Part shown: one piece after another, positions 1-9,093 of the stretch
Layout of the letters: every line of letters begins with the position of its first letter
Position numbering within the stretch: the first letter of the stretch is position 1
The notes under the pieces: generated by a model
Told to the model about the DNA's origin: nothing
Seen by the model: only the letters and a program-made list of their open reading frames with translations
Databases searched by the model: none
Made by a program: the position numbers and the translations under genes
From: Chloropicon primus
Lineage: Eukaryota; Chlorophyta; Chloropicophyceae; Chloropicales; Chloropicaceae
Direction: 5' to 3'
Assembly: GCA_023205875.1 (NCBI GenBank)
Contig: CP060773.1
Location: 353,211 to 417,210 of the forward strand
DNA: 64,000 bases

Positions 1-3000
1 GCTTTGGAGATTGATGGCTCCAGAGTTGTCCACAGCAATGCCAGTAGAAAGTTCGATGGCACCACTTTGTCCAAAAGTGGAATGAGTGTCAGATGTTTTC
101 AATGAGATATCGCCTGTTTTCATTTTGCCAAAACCACTTGTCAATGACAGATTTCCACCTGATCCAAATGTAGCTGCCCCTCCACTTAAAAGAACAGAAC
201 CACCAGCATCAATGTTGGGATTCCCACCAAAGCCATCACCTCCACTTATTTCAACGACTCCTCCATTGCCGCCGTCAGAAAGATCAGCGGAAGATCCCTT
301 TCCTGCAGTCAAAGTTATGTTGCCTCCATGACCCCCTAATGAACTTTCTGTTGCCTCGCCAGCAACAACTGTAAATGATCCTGCTGTAGAACCCTTTACG
401 GAGGATGAACCGGCATGCATAGATATAGATGCTCCTAGATCTGCAACACTTGACCCTGCTCGGACTTTGATGTCTCCTGCGTTTCCATTCGTACTATTTC
501 CTGAAGCAATATTGATGCCACCTGAATTTCCAGTCAAACTATTTCCTGAAGAAACTTCAATTGCGCCAGAATCTATACTGGTAAGAACAGAGTCTCCTAT
601 CTCACCAGTTCTCAGCATGATTGCTCCGCTCTTCCCAGCAGCACTTGTACTTTCACCTGTGAGCAATTCAATATTTCCACCAGAACCTAAGCTATTTGCT
701 CCTGATGTCAAACTTATGTGACCTCCTGGGTTGCCATTGCTTTTGCCAGATTGAAAGGAAATGCTTCCTGCGGATGATGCAAAGGAGTTGCCGGTTTCAA
801 ATTCCAAGTTCCCTGAATTGCTTACTGAGGATCCCCCAGTGGTAATGGAGACAGACCCACTCCTTCCATTTGTACTGTACGGACTGACGATGTCTATATT
901 CCCTGTGTTTCCATTTTTTGATGCTCCTGCAATCAGCAGGACGTTTCCTCCTTGAGAATCAGATGCTGATGAGCCACCCTGTATGAAAACGGAGCCTCCT
1001 CCTGCAAATTCTGAAGAAACTTCCCTCTGCATATTGCCAGCTTTCAGAATCACATTTCCAGCAGACATCCTTTCCGAATCGCCACCCCGGACAAGAGCAT
1101 TACCGCCAGAGCAAGATCTCTTGCATACATCTAAATTGTCAACAGAGTTCGAATATGTCAAGTAGTCATCGATACTCAATTCCACCAGTAGATCGCCGCA
1201 AACATAAGCTTTGCCAGTGAATTCACAGCCTTGAATCAAAGCATTGTATATCAAGAGCGGCAGTTCCAGTCCATCACAATTCATGACTTCTTGTGAGCTC
1301 GTGCAATCGAGGTACGACGTGCTTCTTTCTGCACCTCCAACAAGGGAGGAGGAGCCGGCATACCCTCCATCTGAACTGGACCCTGCCGCTAAGTGAAGGC
1401 TTCCGGCCTGGGAACCATAGTTTGAAGTACTCCCGGCATCTAAATGAAGACTTACTCCATCCGCTAACCGCATGTCATCGAACGCGTTGCTGCATTCATC
1501 ATTTTCACAGCTATCAGACCTTCCATTTGCAGCTGTGATGGAGAAAACCGGTTTCTCTGCTCTATTCACATGTAGGCCAATATCTCCAAACGGCAAATTC
1601 TCGTCATCAAATTGAGCAAACCGTTTCATATACTGGGAGTTGCCTAGTTTCATTCTACTGTGAGGTATTTCTATGTCGCCAAAGGTTTCCATGATTTTTC
1701 CTCCAGAAATAGTGGCGTTTACATGACTACCGCCGATACTAATGTTTCCAAAGCCTTCTGAAATCGATCCAGAAACCAGGTCACCCACTACCCTAAAATT
1801 ATCTACATCTACACTGACTAACCCGTCTTCACTAATGCCAAGGCCAACCCCTGCCTTGACTGCTATCGTACCACTTGAGTCTGGAAGATTGATTGTTCTC
1901 GAAAGTGTAGGTTCAGATATCCGTAGCGTTGTTGTCACCCTGTTGACTACTTCCCCTTCGAATGAAAATGCCCTTCTCCCCAATACACGATTGAAATCAA
2001 CAAACTCTGATGATATGTGCCCTTCATCCCCTAAATCTATTGGCCCAAATCCCGGTTCAATTGAACCGCTGCTAACTTTGCCCAAACCAGTGATGTCACT
2101 TTGGTTTAATTCCAAATGCCCCGTTTCCCCATTCAATACAAGTGGATATGATACATCAACTACTATTGTTCCGTTGTTGTCTGGGACTACAATAGTGTTG
2201 TTACTGACTGAAGGTCCTTCGACTTTCAGAGCAGTAACGAAGCCGTCACTTTCGGACAGACCGTCAAACAAGAGAGGAAATTCACCACCTATTGAGCCTT
2301 GGAAAGTGATGACGTTGTTCGTCGTGACGTTCTGTACCTCCCTGACCACAACAGATCCCCCAAGCTCCACTGTGCCATTCTTGTCCACGGAGATTGGTTC
2401 TGGTCTTGTATCATTTTCTCTCTTCTTGCCGAGTTTCAAGCTTCCGGCTAGTTCAACTTGACCGTTCTCACTGGATTCTAGCTTCACATTTCCCGTCTGC
2501 GACGCGATGGTTATGTTTGCTGTAGAATTCAAAGAGAGTCCATCAGCATTGATTTCTAGCATGCCTCCGCCAGCTTCGTTGCCTGACGATATTTTTGTGG
2601 CATTTGCAGTGAACTCCATAACAGGCTTATCGTCCTTCTGCATCACAACCTGCTCTCCGCCTCCAAAAGCATATACTCCAAAAGCAGCATCACTCTCCTC
2701 TGTTGCTACCACCAAACCAGCAGGCTGGCCTTGTCCCGATCTGATTTCTAGCGTCGCAGAGCCCTCCCCGTCTCCAATGACAACATCAGGGTTTACCTCC
2801 GCTTCACCATCTTGCAGCAGCCTTCTCCTCTTTGGGTCTGCTATTTTGGGCGCCAACGTTTTGCTCCCAAATCGAACTGGGCCGTCGACGTCCAAGAGCA
2901 CGTCAGTAGGTGAGGAGTCATCCACCGGTCCCCTCTTTACGAGCAAGCTGCTTTGAATCATTTCCAAGCTTCCCGCGGATGTTGTCCGAAGGAGGGCACG

Positions 3001-3630
3001 GGTATGGAAGTTGTCCTCCATGTATGTGCCAAAAGACAAAATCTCATCCGCCTTGTCTGTGCTTTCTGTCGTGTGGCTTGCGATTCTTATGTGCGCCTGT
3101 GGCGTCACCCCTTGCTCCAGCAGGGAGTAGGGGTTAGGACCGTGAGCTTGGCCGTAAACTTCCAAGGCCTCGTTCACGCTCACAAAATCTCCTTGCGCCT
3201 CCACTTTGAAGTAGACTGAGACGACCACAGCAGAGGCCCAAATGAGGAGAATGGCGTGCATGAAAAGAAGCAAGAGCATGCTTGACAACTGTGCACACGC
3301 AATAAGAAGCTGCCGGCTGGCCTTCTTGATCTGGTTGGGATTCCTCCTCCCGGCATCTGCTTTCGACGTCCCAACAGGTTTTCTCCCCTTCCCCGGGTCT
3401 GGTGCAATCTTCGCCGACTTTGCCTTCTTCTTCTTCTTCACTGTCCTCAAGGGATTCGCGGAGGGCTTTGGCTCGGCGAACTTCACCTTGGACGTGATTC
3501 TTTGTGTGGTTTCAAGCGCAGAGACGGGCGCCGCTTGAGTTAGGACACAGGTTCGACGAGCGCGGTAGAGGGGAAGACGCAGAGGCACTTACTTGTTTAT
3601 CTTCTCGGGCTGAATCCTGGAGCTCAACAT
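1..3630 (-). CDS. Giant repetitive membrane-anchored surface protein, partial (C-terminus beyond left edge)
   Basis: The minus strand is open in one frame from 3499 down to base 1, about 1,160 codons, and has no stop before the edge, so the gene continues outside the window. ATG at 3630 opens a 13-codon exon; a GTAAGT donor at 3592 and an AG at 3500 restore the frame (93-base intron, inferred). The product has a basic cytosolic N-terminus (runs of K), a strongly hydrophobic segment around residues 95-120 (MLLLLFMHAILLIW...), then a spacer with Cys-containing parts, then, from about base 1080 to 1, some 15-17 degenerate units of 18-24 residues of the form SGG-N-I-x-L-x-S/A-G. Such Gly/Ser/Asn-rich alternation with regularly spaced hydrophobic residues is typical of parallel beta-helix adhesins or cell-surface proteins. 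I infer a type II membrane or wall protein. The gene is visibly AT-richer than its neighbours. Family not recognised; function unknown. Confidence 0.85.
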
Positions 3631-4325
3631 CGCTGCTCTTCCTCTCTAGCGTGCGCCTTCGATCGATATGTGTGTATGCGTCCAGATCCAGCACAATTCG
3701 GAGTGCTCTATTCCTGGCACAACGTGTGTGTCTCCTCTGAACGCGCGTCGCCCACTCTAGCCTCTGGGACTTTTCCAAACCACTCTCAAACCCATCTCGG
3801 GACCTTCAACCGCTTTTGTCATTCTCTCCGAGTCTCTCTCTCTCTCTCTCTGAGTCGTTCACACACACGCACACGCACACGCACTCCCTCTCCTCCTCCT
3901 CAGCTGCCTCGACTCTCTCGTCACTCGTTTCGTAGTTGGCCAATCCAAAAACAAAAATTTTTCTTCGATGCGCAGGACAGGACAAGCGATTGGTCAGCAC
4001 ATTCTACCTTCCCTTCCCCTTTCGCGCGGGCGAAAGAGAGGGAGGGGGGGATCCCGTCCTCGCCATCCTCGCTTCGAGTCCGTGAGTTTGGGCCAGCCAA
4101 TGCCACGCTGCCACGTCCATTCCGAGGCCAAGGGTGAACCAAAACGATTTCGTTCTCAAGATTCTCACCTCTCTTCTCTCCATTCACTTGGCTCGCTCGC
4201 TCTCCTCGCCCCTTCTCCTCTCTTCGCTCAGGAACGCAACCATCCATGACCACAAACCACGTCGTCGTGTTAATTCCATCCGTCCATTCCTCGTCATAAA
4301 ATCCTCCACAGGACGCCATTTGTCG

Positions 4326-4360
4326 CAAGCGAGAGCTCAATCGAAAGCTTGCGAGATGCT
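4326..4360 (-). promoter_or_regulatory. Shared upstream motif
   Basis: Plus-strand reading contains AAGCGAGAGCT, then TCGAAAGC and GCGAGATGC. This orientation matches copies found upstream of other minus-strand genes; the nearest is the giant surface-protein gene about 0.7 kb away. Confidence 0.45.
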
Positions 4361-4602
4361 TTTTCCAAAGATTGGTCACTTCATAACACCCGTCCCCGCT
4401 TTCGACTCGTGAGACCGATCGTACTCACCTTGGCCAATACGGTCTCACACTTCCCAGGAGAGCCGTCACGTTCCCCTCAAATGCCGCGCATTTTTGGCGC
4501 GGCTTCCCGATCAGTCGACTCCGGTGGAGGAAGGCGGAACTTGGCGACGGTGTGGAGGCCAGAGGTGTATCTTGTCGAGGGGAAGGACGGGATCACGCGA
4601 AA

Positions 4603-4636
4603 GGGCGTCTCGCGAGCTTTCCAACGGTGGTCGGGT
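4603..4636 (+). promoter_or_regulatory. Shared upstream motif before Hikeshi
   Basis: Plus-strand reading GGCGTCTCGCGAGCTTTCC followed by a GGTGGTCGGG tail. It ends about 57 bases before the Hikeshi ATG at 4693, in the orientation seen before other plus-strand genes. Confidence 0.55.
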
Positions 4637-4692
4637 TCGGCATCCTGGCCGCGGTTTCGGATCGGAAACGTACCATTCTTCGCAAAAGGAGG

Positions 4693-5528
4693 ATGGGACT
4701 CTTCGGCCTCATGTTCGTGGGGAAGTCCTTCCCGATAGGTACGGAAGCTCCGCTCTCTCCTTCGAGCTCCTCACACACACGTACACACTCTCGCTTGCTC
4801 TCGCTCTCGGGCTGTCACGGATGGACGGACGGATGGATGGATGGATTGTTGACGCTGACCCAAACTCAAACGAAAATGCTCTCCTCTTCTCTGCTGTGCT
4901 CTGCTCTGCTGTGCTCTCCTCTGCTCTGCTGTGCTCTCCTCTGCTCTGCTGTGCTCTCCTCTGCTCTGCTGTGCTCTGCTGTGCTCTGCTGGGAAGGACA
5001 GACAGCGGCCAGCTGACGCAGATATCACAAACAAACTGGGTGCTGGACGTGTGCCAGACCGTGAAGCCGAACTACGGGGACCTGAAGGAAGTTTGCCTGT
5101 ACCTTTCCGCTCCCCAGGCGCTTGACCCGAACGCGGCCTTGGGGGTGTACGTGTCGTGCGGTGGGACGGATTGGCAGTACAGGGGGTGCATCTCGAGCGG
5201 GAGGCCTTCGGATGTGTTCCCGACGAACTGGCCAACCGCGGGACAAGACTTGGTGGCGGGCGGAGCGAGGATCGGGATATCCGTGGAGCCGAGGGCGGAG
5301 CTGGAGCAGAAGGAAAGCACGAGACTGGGGAAGAAGGAAGAGTTTGCCAAGAGGGTGGCCCTCGACCTCTTTCGGTTCTTGGAGTCCTTCAATTCCGGCT
5401 GCGTGACCCAGGTCACGTCGGACCAGCTGGTCGTTCCGGCGAACTTCCTTGACCGCTGGTTCACCAAGTTTCAGAGCAAGTTCAGAAGGGATCCTGACTT
5501 CCTAACAAGGGATCGAGACAAAGCGTAG
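4693..5528 (+). CDS. Hikeshi-family Hsp70 nuclear import carrier
   Basis: Two exons, 4693-4738 and 5002-5528, give 190 residues, close to the ~197 of the animal protein. Exon 1 encodes MGLFGLMFVGKSFPI, matching the family's MFGxLVAGR start; exon 2 follows with the beta-sandwich half, including VCLYLSAP, a GVYVSC strand and GARIGISVEP (family IGISVE), and ends with the helical FVIPANFLDRWFTKFQ-type segment (here VVPANFLDRWFTKFQ). The donor GTACGG at 4739 and acceptor CAG at 4999-5001 keep phase 1. In animals Hikeshi carries ATP-loaded Hsp70 through the nuclear pore in heat stress; the same role is inferred. The 263-base intron is odd: most of it is a 20-base tandem repeat. The gene ends 175 bases from the convergent BIVM-like gene. 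Confidence 0.9.
4885..4992 (+). repeat. 20-base tandem repeat inside Hikeshi intron
   Basis: Units built from CTCTGCT, GTGCTCT and CCTCTGCT repeat about five times with a period of roughly 20 bases, immediately upstream of the intron acceptor. It supplies the pyrimidine-rich tract of the intron and is probably a slippage product. Confidence 0.8.
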
Positions 5529-5703
5529 CGGCTTCGAGAGCACACATCATCGCGGGGGTGGATGGATAAATACGCATATTTATTGAGCGGGCGGCCCGCC
5601 ACCACCACTAGGCACCAGGAGAGAGCAGCAGAATCGACCGAGGGGGATGAGTGAAACTCGCTGTGCAACCGTGTACCGTATTGTAAACAAAATTCCATTG
5701 ATT

Positions 5704-7590
5704 TTAGAGAACGGCCATTTCCCCCAAAGTCTCCTCCAGTTCCACGCCGAGGATGGCATGCCCAACCCAGCTCAGTATGGTCTCCCTCACGCTGGTGAAG
5801 TCGATCCACCTGCAAGGCTGCTGGCCTGGCTTTGCCACCAAAATTTGGCGGATGAGGCGCTTCCCAGCGTAACCCTCGTCCGCCTGGTTCTCTCGCGCGG
5901 CGTAGATCATCGAGTAGTGGTTCTGGAGGTGGAAGATGAGCACTTGAGACGGATTCGAGACACAGGACTTGAGGGCGTCCCACTGCTCCGTTACTTTATC
6001 GTCGTCATCCGCCTCGGCGACCTGGCACTGGGACCTTTTGCTTGACATGAACCTCCAAGTCCTCAAGGGGACGCCGTGGTCCTCCCTGATCTTTTCCGTG
6101 ATTTTAACGATCGTCTCGTTGCCTATGGGAGCCGTGCTCGGTTTCTCGGCGTTCAGCTTGGTCAGTCCCCCGAGCTTGGTCCACCAAGTCTTCACCTTTC
6201 CTTCGATGTCCTTCCTGTTTTGGCTGAAAGAATCTTGGACCTCGCTCTTGACCCCGGCCTCGTCCACCTCCCAGGCCTCGAGCGCTACGGGAACCATCTC
6301 AAGCAAAGCGGAGCCCAAGTTTTCCAGCTTGGGGTGAAATTGGACTCCATACTTGCCCGCGAGGGACGCCTCCAACGCATCCAGGAGATCGTCCCCGCTT
6401 TCGTGCTCTGAGATGCCAAGCAGCTCCTTCAAGTCGCGCTTGATGTTTCTTACGGCCTTTTCCCACCGAGATCTGTACATCGCGATGACGTCGCTGCCTT
6501 CCAGGCGAAGGCAAGGGCCTGCAGCGCTTGGATTCTGGTTCTCTTTGCCCACCTCCGCTTTCGATTCCTTGGGGAGCCCCGCCGCCTTGGCACCCCCACC
6601 CGTAACGCCTTGGCACTCTTCGCTCTCGCAGCTCTGCTGCATCTGCTCCATCTGGAGGACCCTCCACCTGCTAGCCAGGATGTTGCACGCCCCAGCCACG
6701 GACGCAGCGGCACAGGAGGGTGACTTTTGCTCCACCCAGCAGCTCAGGAGCTCCGGCCTCGTGTGCACCGCGATGCTTTCCATGGCGGAGACTTGGAGGA
6801 ACTTGTCCCAGAACTTCTGCTGCCCTCCCTCGGGGCAATCCCACCCGCTTGAGTTCACGTGGTGCACAAGGTCCGTTGGAACGAGGGGGTTGCATCGTTT
6901 GAGGGCTTTCTTCTTCTTGTCCAGGTCCTCTTTCGTCGATGCGAGCTTCTTGGTTGCTTTCGAGAGCTCCTTCTCCACTTTGCAGAGCTGGTTGGCCTGG
7001 GCTTCCAAACGAGTGAACTTCTCGGTCGTGATGAGAACGGGTCCGCTGCTTCTGGACGAGGTGATGATGTCCCTCACGTCTTTCTTGTACTCAAAGATTG
7101 GGATCGGAGGGCACGAAGCCTCGCATCTGTTGCCGGCCACCGTTGACGTCAACGCACCGCTGCCCTGTGTTTCCATTCGCTGCAGCTGCCCGATGACCCT
7201 CGCTTGGTTGCTCAAAGTGTCCACGAACCTCCCCCTTGCCTCATCCAACGTTGCCATCAGAGCATCTTCCTGCATCTTCAACTCCAGCCTGACCCTGTTG
7301 AACTGCTCGACCAGGTCTGTCTTTGCGCCGTCGATCTCTCTGGCAATCATGCAGAGCTCCTCCTCACACCTCTCTTTGCAAACGCTCAAGTCAGGAGGCG
7401 AGGAGGAGGAAGAGTTGGACGAATCATCATCCACTTGTTGCCCCCCTCCTGCGCCGCACTTGTTCCCGTTCAGAGCCGAGGCCTTGAGCCTAGCGATGGA
7501 CAGAGGCCTGCTTCCCTCTCTTGAAGCCGTCTTCACCCTCGAGGATGACAGCTTCACGCTCGAGTGCTTGCTGTTCTCACTGAAGTTCAT
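5704..7590 (-). CDS. BIVM-like protein with papain-like Cys/His/Asp motifs
   Basis: One exon of 628 residues from ATG 7590; the frame is open further upstream but has no earlier ATG. Residues 1-110 are Ser-rich and disordered; about 110-260 are charged and predicted coiled coil (ExLCMIAREIDGAKTDL, KLEKELSKATKKL-like). The C-terminal part carries LIFHLQNHYSMIYA and RWIDFTSVRETILSW, which resemble the conserved C-terminus of BIVM-family proteins as I remember it. A SPSCAAASVAGACNIL segment (Cys near residue 293), the His of NHYSM (near 557) and the Asp of WIDF (near 596) fall in the Cys-His-Asp order of papain-fold peptidases, so a peptidase-like domain is an inference. No signal peptide or membrane span. 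Function unknown. Confidence 0.65.
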   Translation of the reverse strand: MNFSENSKHSSVKLSSSRVKTASREGSRPLSIARLKASALNGNKCGAGGGQQVDDDSSNSSSSSPPDLSVCKERCEEELCMIAREIDGAKTDLVEQFNRVRLELKMQEDALMATLDEARGRFVDTLSNQARVIGQLQRMETQGSGALTSTVAGNRCEASCPPIPIFEYKKDVRDIITSSRSSGPVLITTEKFTRLEAQANQLCKVEKELSKATKKLASTKEDLDKKKKALKRCNPLVPTDLVHHVNSSGWDCPEGGQQKFWDKFLQVSAMESIAVHTRPELLSCWVEQKSPSCAAASVAGACNILASRWRVLQMEQMQQSCESEECQGVTGGGAKAAGLPKESKAEVGKENQNPSAAGPCLRLEGSDVIAMYRSRWEKAVRNIKRDLKELLGISEHESGDDLLDALEASLAGKYGVQFHPKLENLGSALLEMVPVALEAWEVDEAGVKSEVQDSFSQNRKDIEGKVKTWWTKLGGLTKLNAEKPSTAPIGNETIVKITEKIREDHGVPLRTWRFMSSKRSQCQVAEADDDDKVTEQWDALKSCVSNPSQVLIFHLQNHYSMIYAARENQADEGYAGKRLIRQILVAKPGQQPCRWIDFTSVRETILSWVGHAILGVELEETLGEMAVL

Positions 7591-8034
7591 CCTTCCTTCC
7601 TCCTCACTGGTGGTGGTCTCCCTCAAGCTTGAAGGAAGGCTTCCAAGATTGTATCTTTGTGAAGACAGAGAGGGGACCGAGGTTGGCACGGGAGGAGAAT
7701 GCCTGGAGTGACAGGTCCCCAATGCCTTGCCTCTGGAGCCAACGCACGCCTCAAGGGACTGATTCACTCACTCACCGTGCAGGTCCTGTCTCTTCTGTCT
7801 TCTGTCCTCCATTCAAATCATCCAAAGGTATGAGGAGGACGGAGGAGGATGGCTGTTAGGGGAAGGGGAGGGTGGAGGGTGGAACAAGGGAAGAGGGATG
7901 CCTAGATGGATTACTCTCTCCCTCTCCCTCTAAAGAATGGTGACGGATGGTGGTGGTGAGAGGTTGTCACCGAGAGAGAGAGAGAGAGAGTAAGGTGTAA
8001 GTTCATAGTAATTTCATTTCATTCATTCATTCAT
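7591..8034. other. Intergenic, microsatellite-rich
   Basis: No gene seen beyond the upstream extension of the open frame to about 7767. It contains a GAGA run (7972-7991) and an ATTC tetranucleotide run (about 8016-8040) that abuts, and supplies, the stop codon of the next minus-strand gene. Confidence 0.6.
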
Positions 8035-8501
8035 TCATTCATGATGTTCTCCCTTGTACTTGAGGTACTCCCTGTACGATGCGTTGTCTAAGGGCCTCCG
8101 CACCTCCTGTTCTTGTGCCGGTGTGTTCCAAGACCGCCAGGTGCTGGGCTTGTCCCACGTCCCTCTTGCTTTGTGAAGCGCCCGCGTGTGGGCGCGCATA
8201 TCCTCTAGCAGCTAGTGACGTGAGACACACAGACAGAGAGAGAGAGAGAGGGAAGGAGAACATAAGCACCAATCGTCAGCGAGGGGAACTTTTTCGATCC
8301 ACTGGGACGAAGCACAGAGTCGCGACACTCCATCGATCAGACCCCTCCCTACTGACCGGTCGACGAACACCGCAGCGGTCTCTCCTGGCATCTCACCTTC
8401 CGATGCAAAGGGTCGTCCTTGTCCGCTTTCTTTTCGAAAGCCTCGAGGAGTTTGTCAATATCCTCCTCGACCTTCTCGGCACCCTCTCTCTCCTCCGCCA
8501 T
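8035..8501 (-). CDS. Small conserved-looking acidic/basic protein, 93 residues, two exons
   Basis: Exon 1 is 8501-8397 (MAEEREGAEKVEEDIDKLLE..., 35 codons) and ends at a GTGAGA donor. Exon 2 is 8211-8035 using the acceptor CACTAG (or GCTAGAG nine bases on, same frame) and ends EYLKYKGEHHE. Joined, the protein is helical: an acidic coiled-coil-like half, then a Trp/Arg-rich half with WDKPSTWRSWNTP. The exons agree in phase, both splice sites fit the window's pattern, and a copy of the shared upstream motif lies 90 bases before the ATG, all of which support a real gene. I do not recognise the family. The final stop lies within an ATTC microsatellite, so the extreme C-terminus may vary. Confidence 0.6.
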
Positions 8502-9093
8502 ACCCTCTCTCTCTCCCTCTCCTCTCTCTCGTCTCTTCCGCCAACAGTACAGACACGACACAACTTCTTCCAGACAACGACCCACGAGCGAAGCGAGGAC
8601 TCTTTCGAAAGCTCGCGACACGCCTCTTCCGCTCCGCTCTCCCTCCTCCTCTCCCTCTCCCTCTCCCTCTCCCTCTCCCTCTCCTCCTCCTCTTCCCTTC
8701 ACCTCGAGCGTTTCGTTCCGCAAGTTGAAGCGTTTCTTTCTTCTTCTCCGTTCGCTTCGCTGCTGCTGCTGCTGCCGCATCACTCAAGGGAAAGAGGAGA
8801 CGAGACGAGACGAGCGGAAGGATTCCGCCATTACATTGTCAGACTCCTTCCGCTTTGCTCTTTGCTCTTTGCTCTTTGCCTCTTCTCTTCTTCTTGTGTC
8901 AAGGCTAGACAAAGCTGTGAAGCTGAAGCTGGAGCTCAAGGGGAAGTCCATTACCTTTTCTTTCCTCGGGTCAAGCGCTTTGGCTGGACAATTGACGCTT
9001 GCTTGCGTTCATCGTGGCACGGGGTCTTCCCTTGGTGGATTCTTTCGCTTGGCTTGGGTTCGGGGTCAACGCTTGACGAGGAGGAGGACGAGG
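8502..9093. other. Divergent intergenic region, small protein / bestrophin
   Basis: CTC-rich low-complexity DNA (about 8640-8695), a CTG run near 8760 and a TTTGCTC repeat (8855-8880). The plus-strand frame is open here but has only repeat-encoded SPSPSP and no plausible start before 9094. One shared motif copy at 8591-8623. Confidence 0.55.
8591..8623 (-). promoter_or_regulatory. Shared upstream motif
   Basis: Plus-strand AAGCGAGGACT, TTCGAAAGC, CGCGACACGC. It begins 90 bases upstream of the minus-strand ATG at 8501. Confidence 0.5.

Larger units (their letters stand above)
3631..4692. other. Divergent intergenic region, surface protein / Hikeshi
   Basis: No convincing gene. It holds CT-rich and ACAC microsatellites (about 3835-3900), and two copies of the shared upstream motif in opposite orientations (4326-4360 facing the surface-protein gene, 4603-4636 facing Hikeshi), so it reads as two promoters and leaders back to back. 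Confidence 0.6.

Noticed and set aside
1742-2956. Plus-strand open frames of up to 239 codons across the first 3 kb
   Set aside because: They are Pro/Ser/Thr-rich shadows of the minus-strand repeat protein, whose frame is continuous through the whole region.
8419-9093. Upstream extension of the bestrophin frame
   Set aside because: It begins at TTG, not ATG, and encodes repeat-derived SPSPSP; a good ATG lies at 9094.
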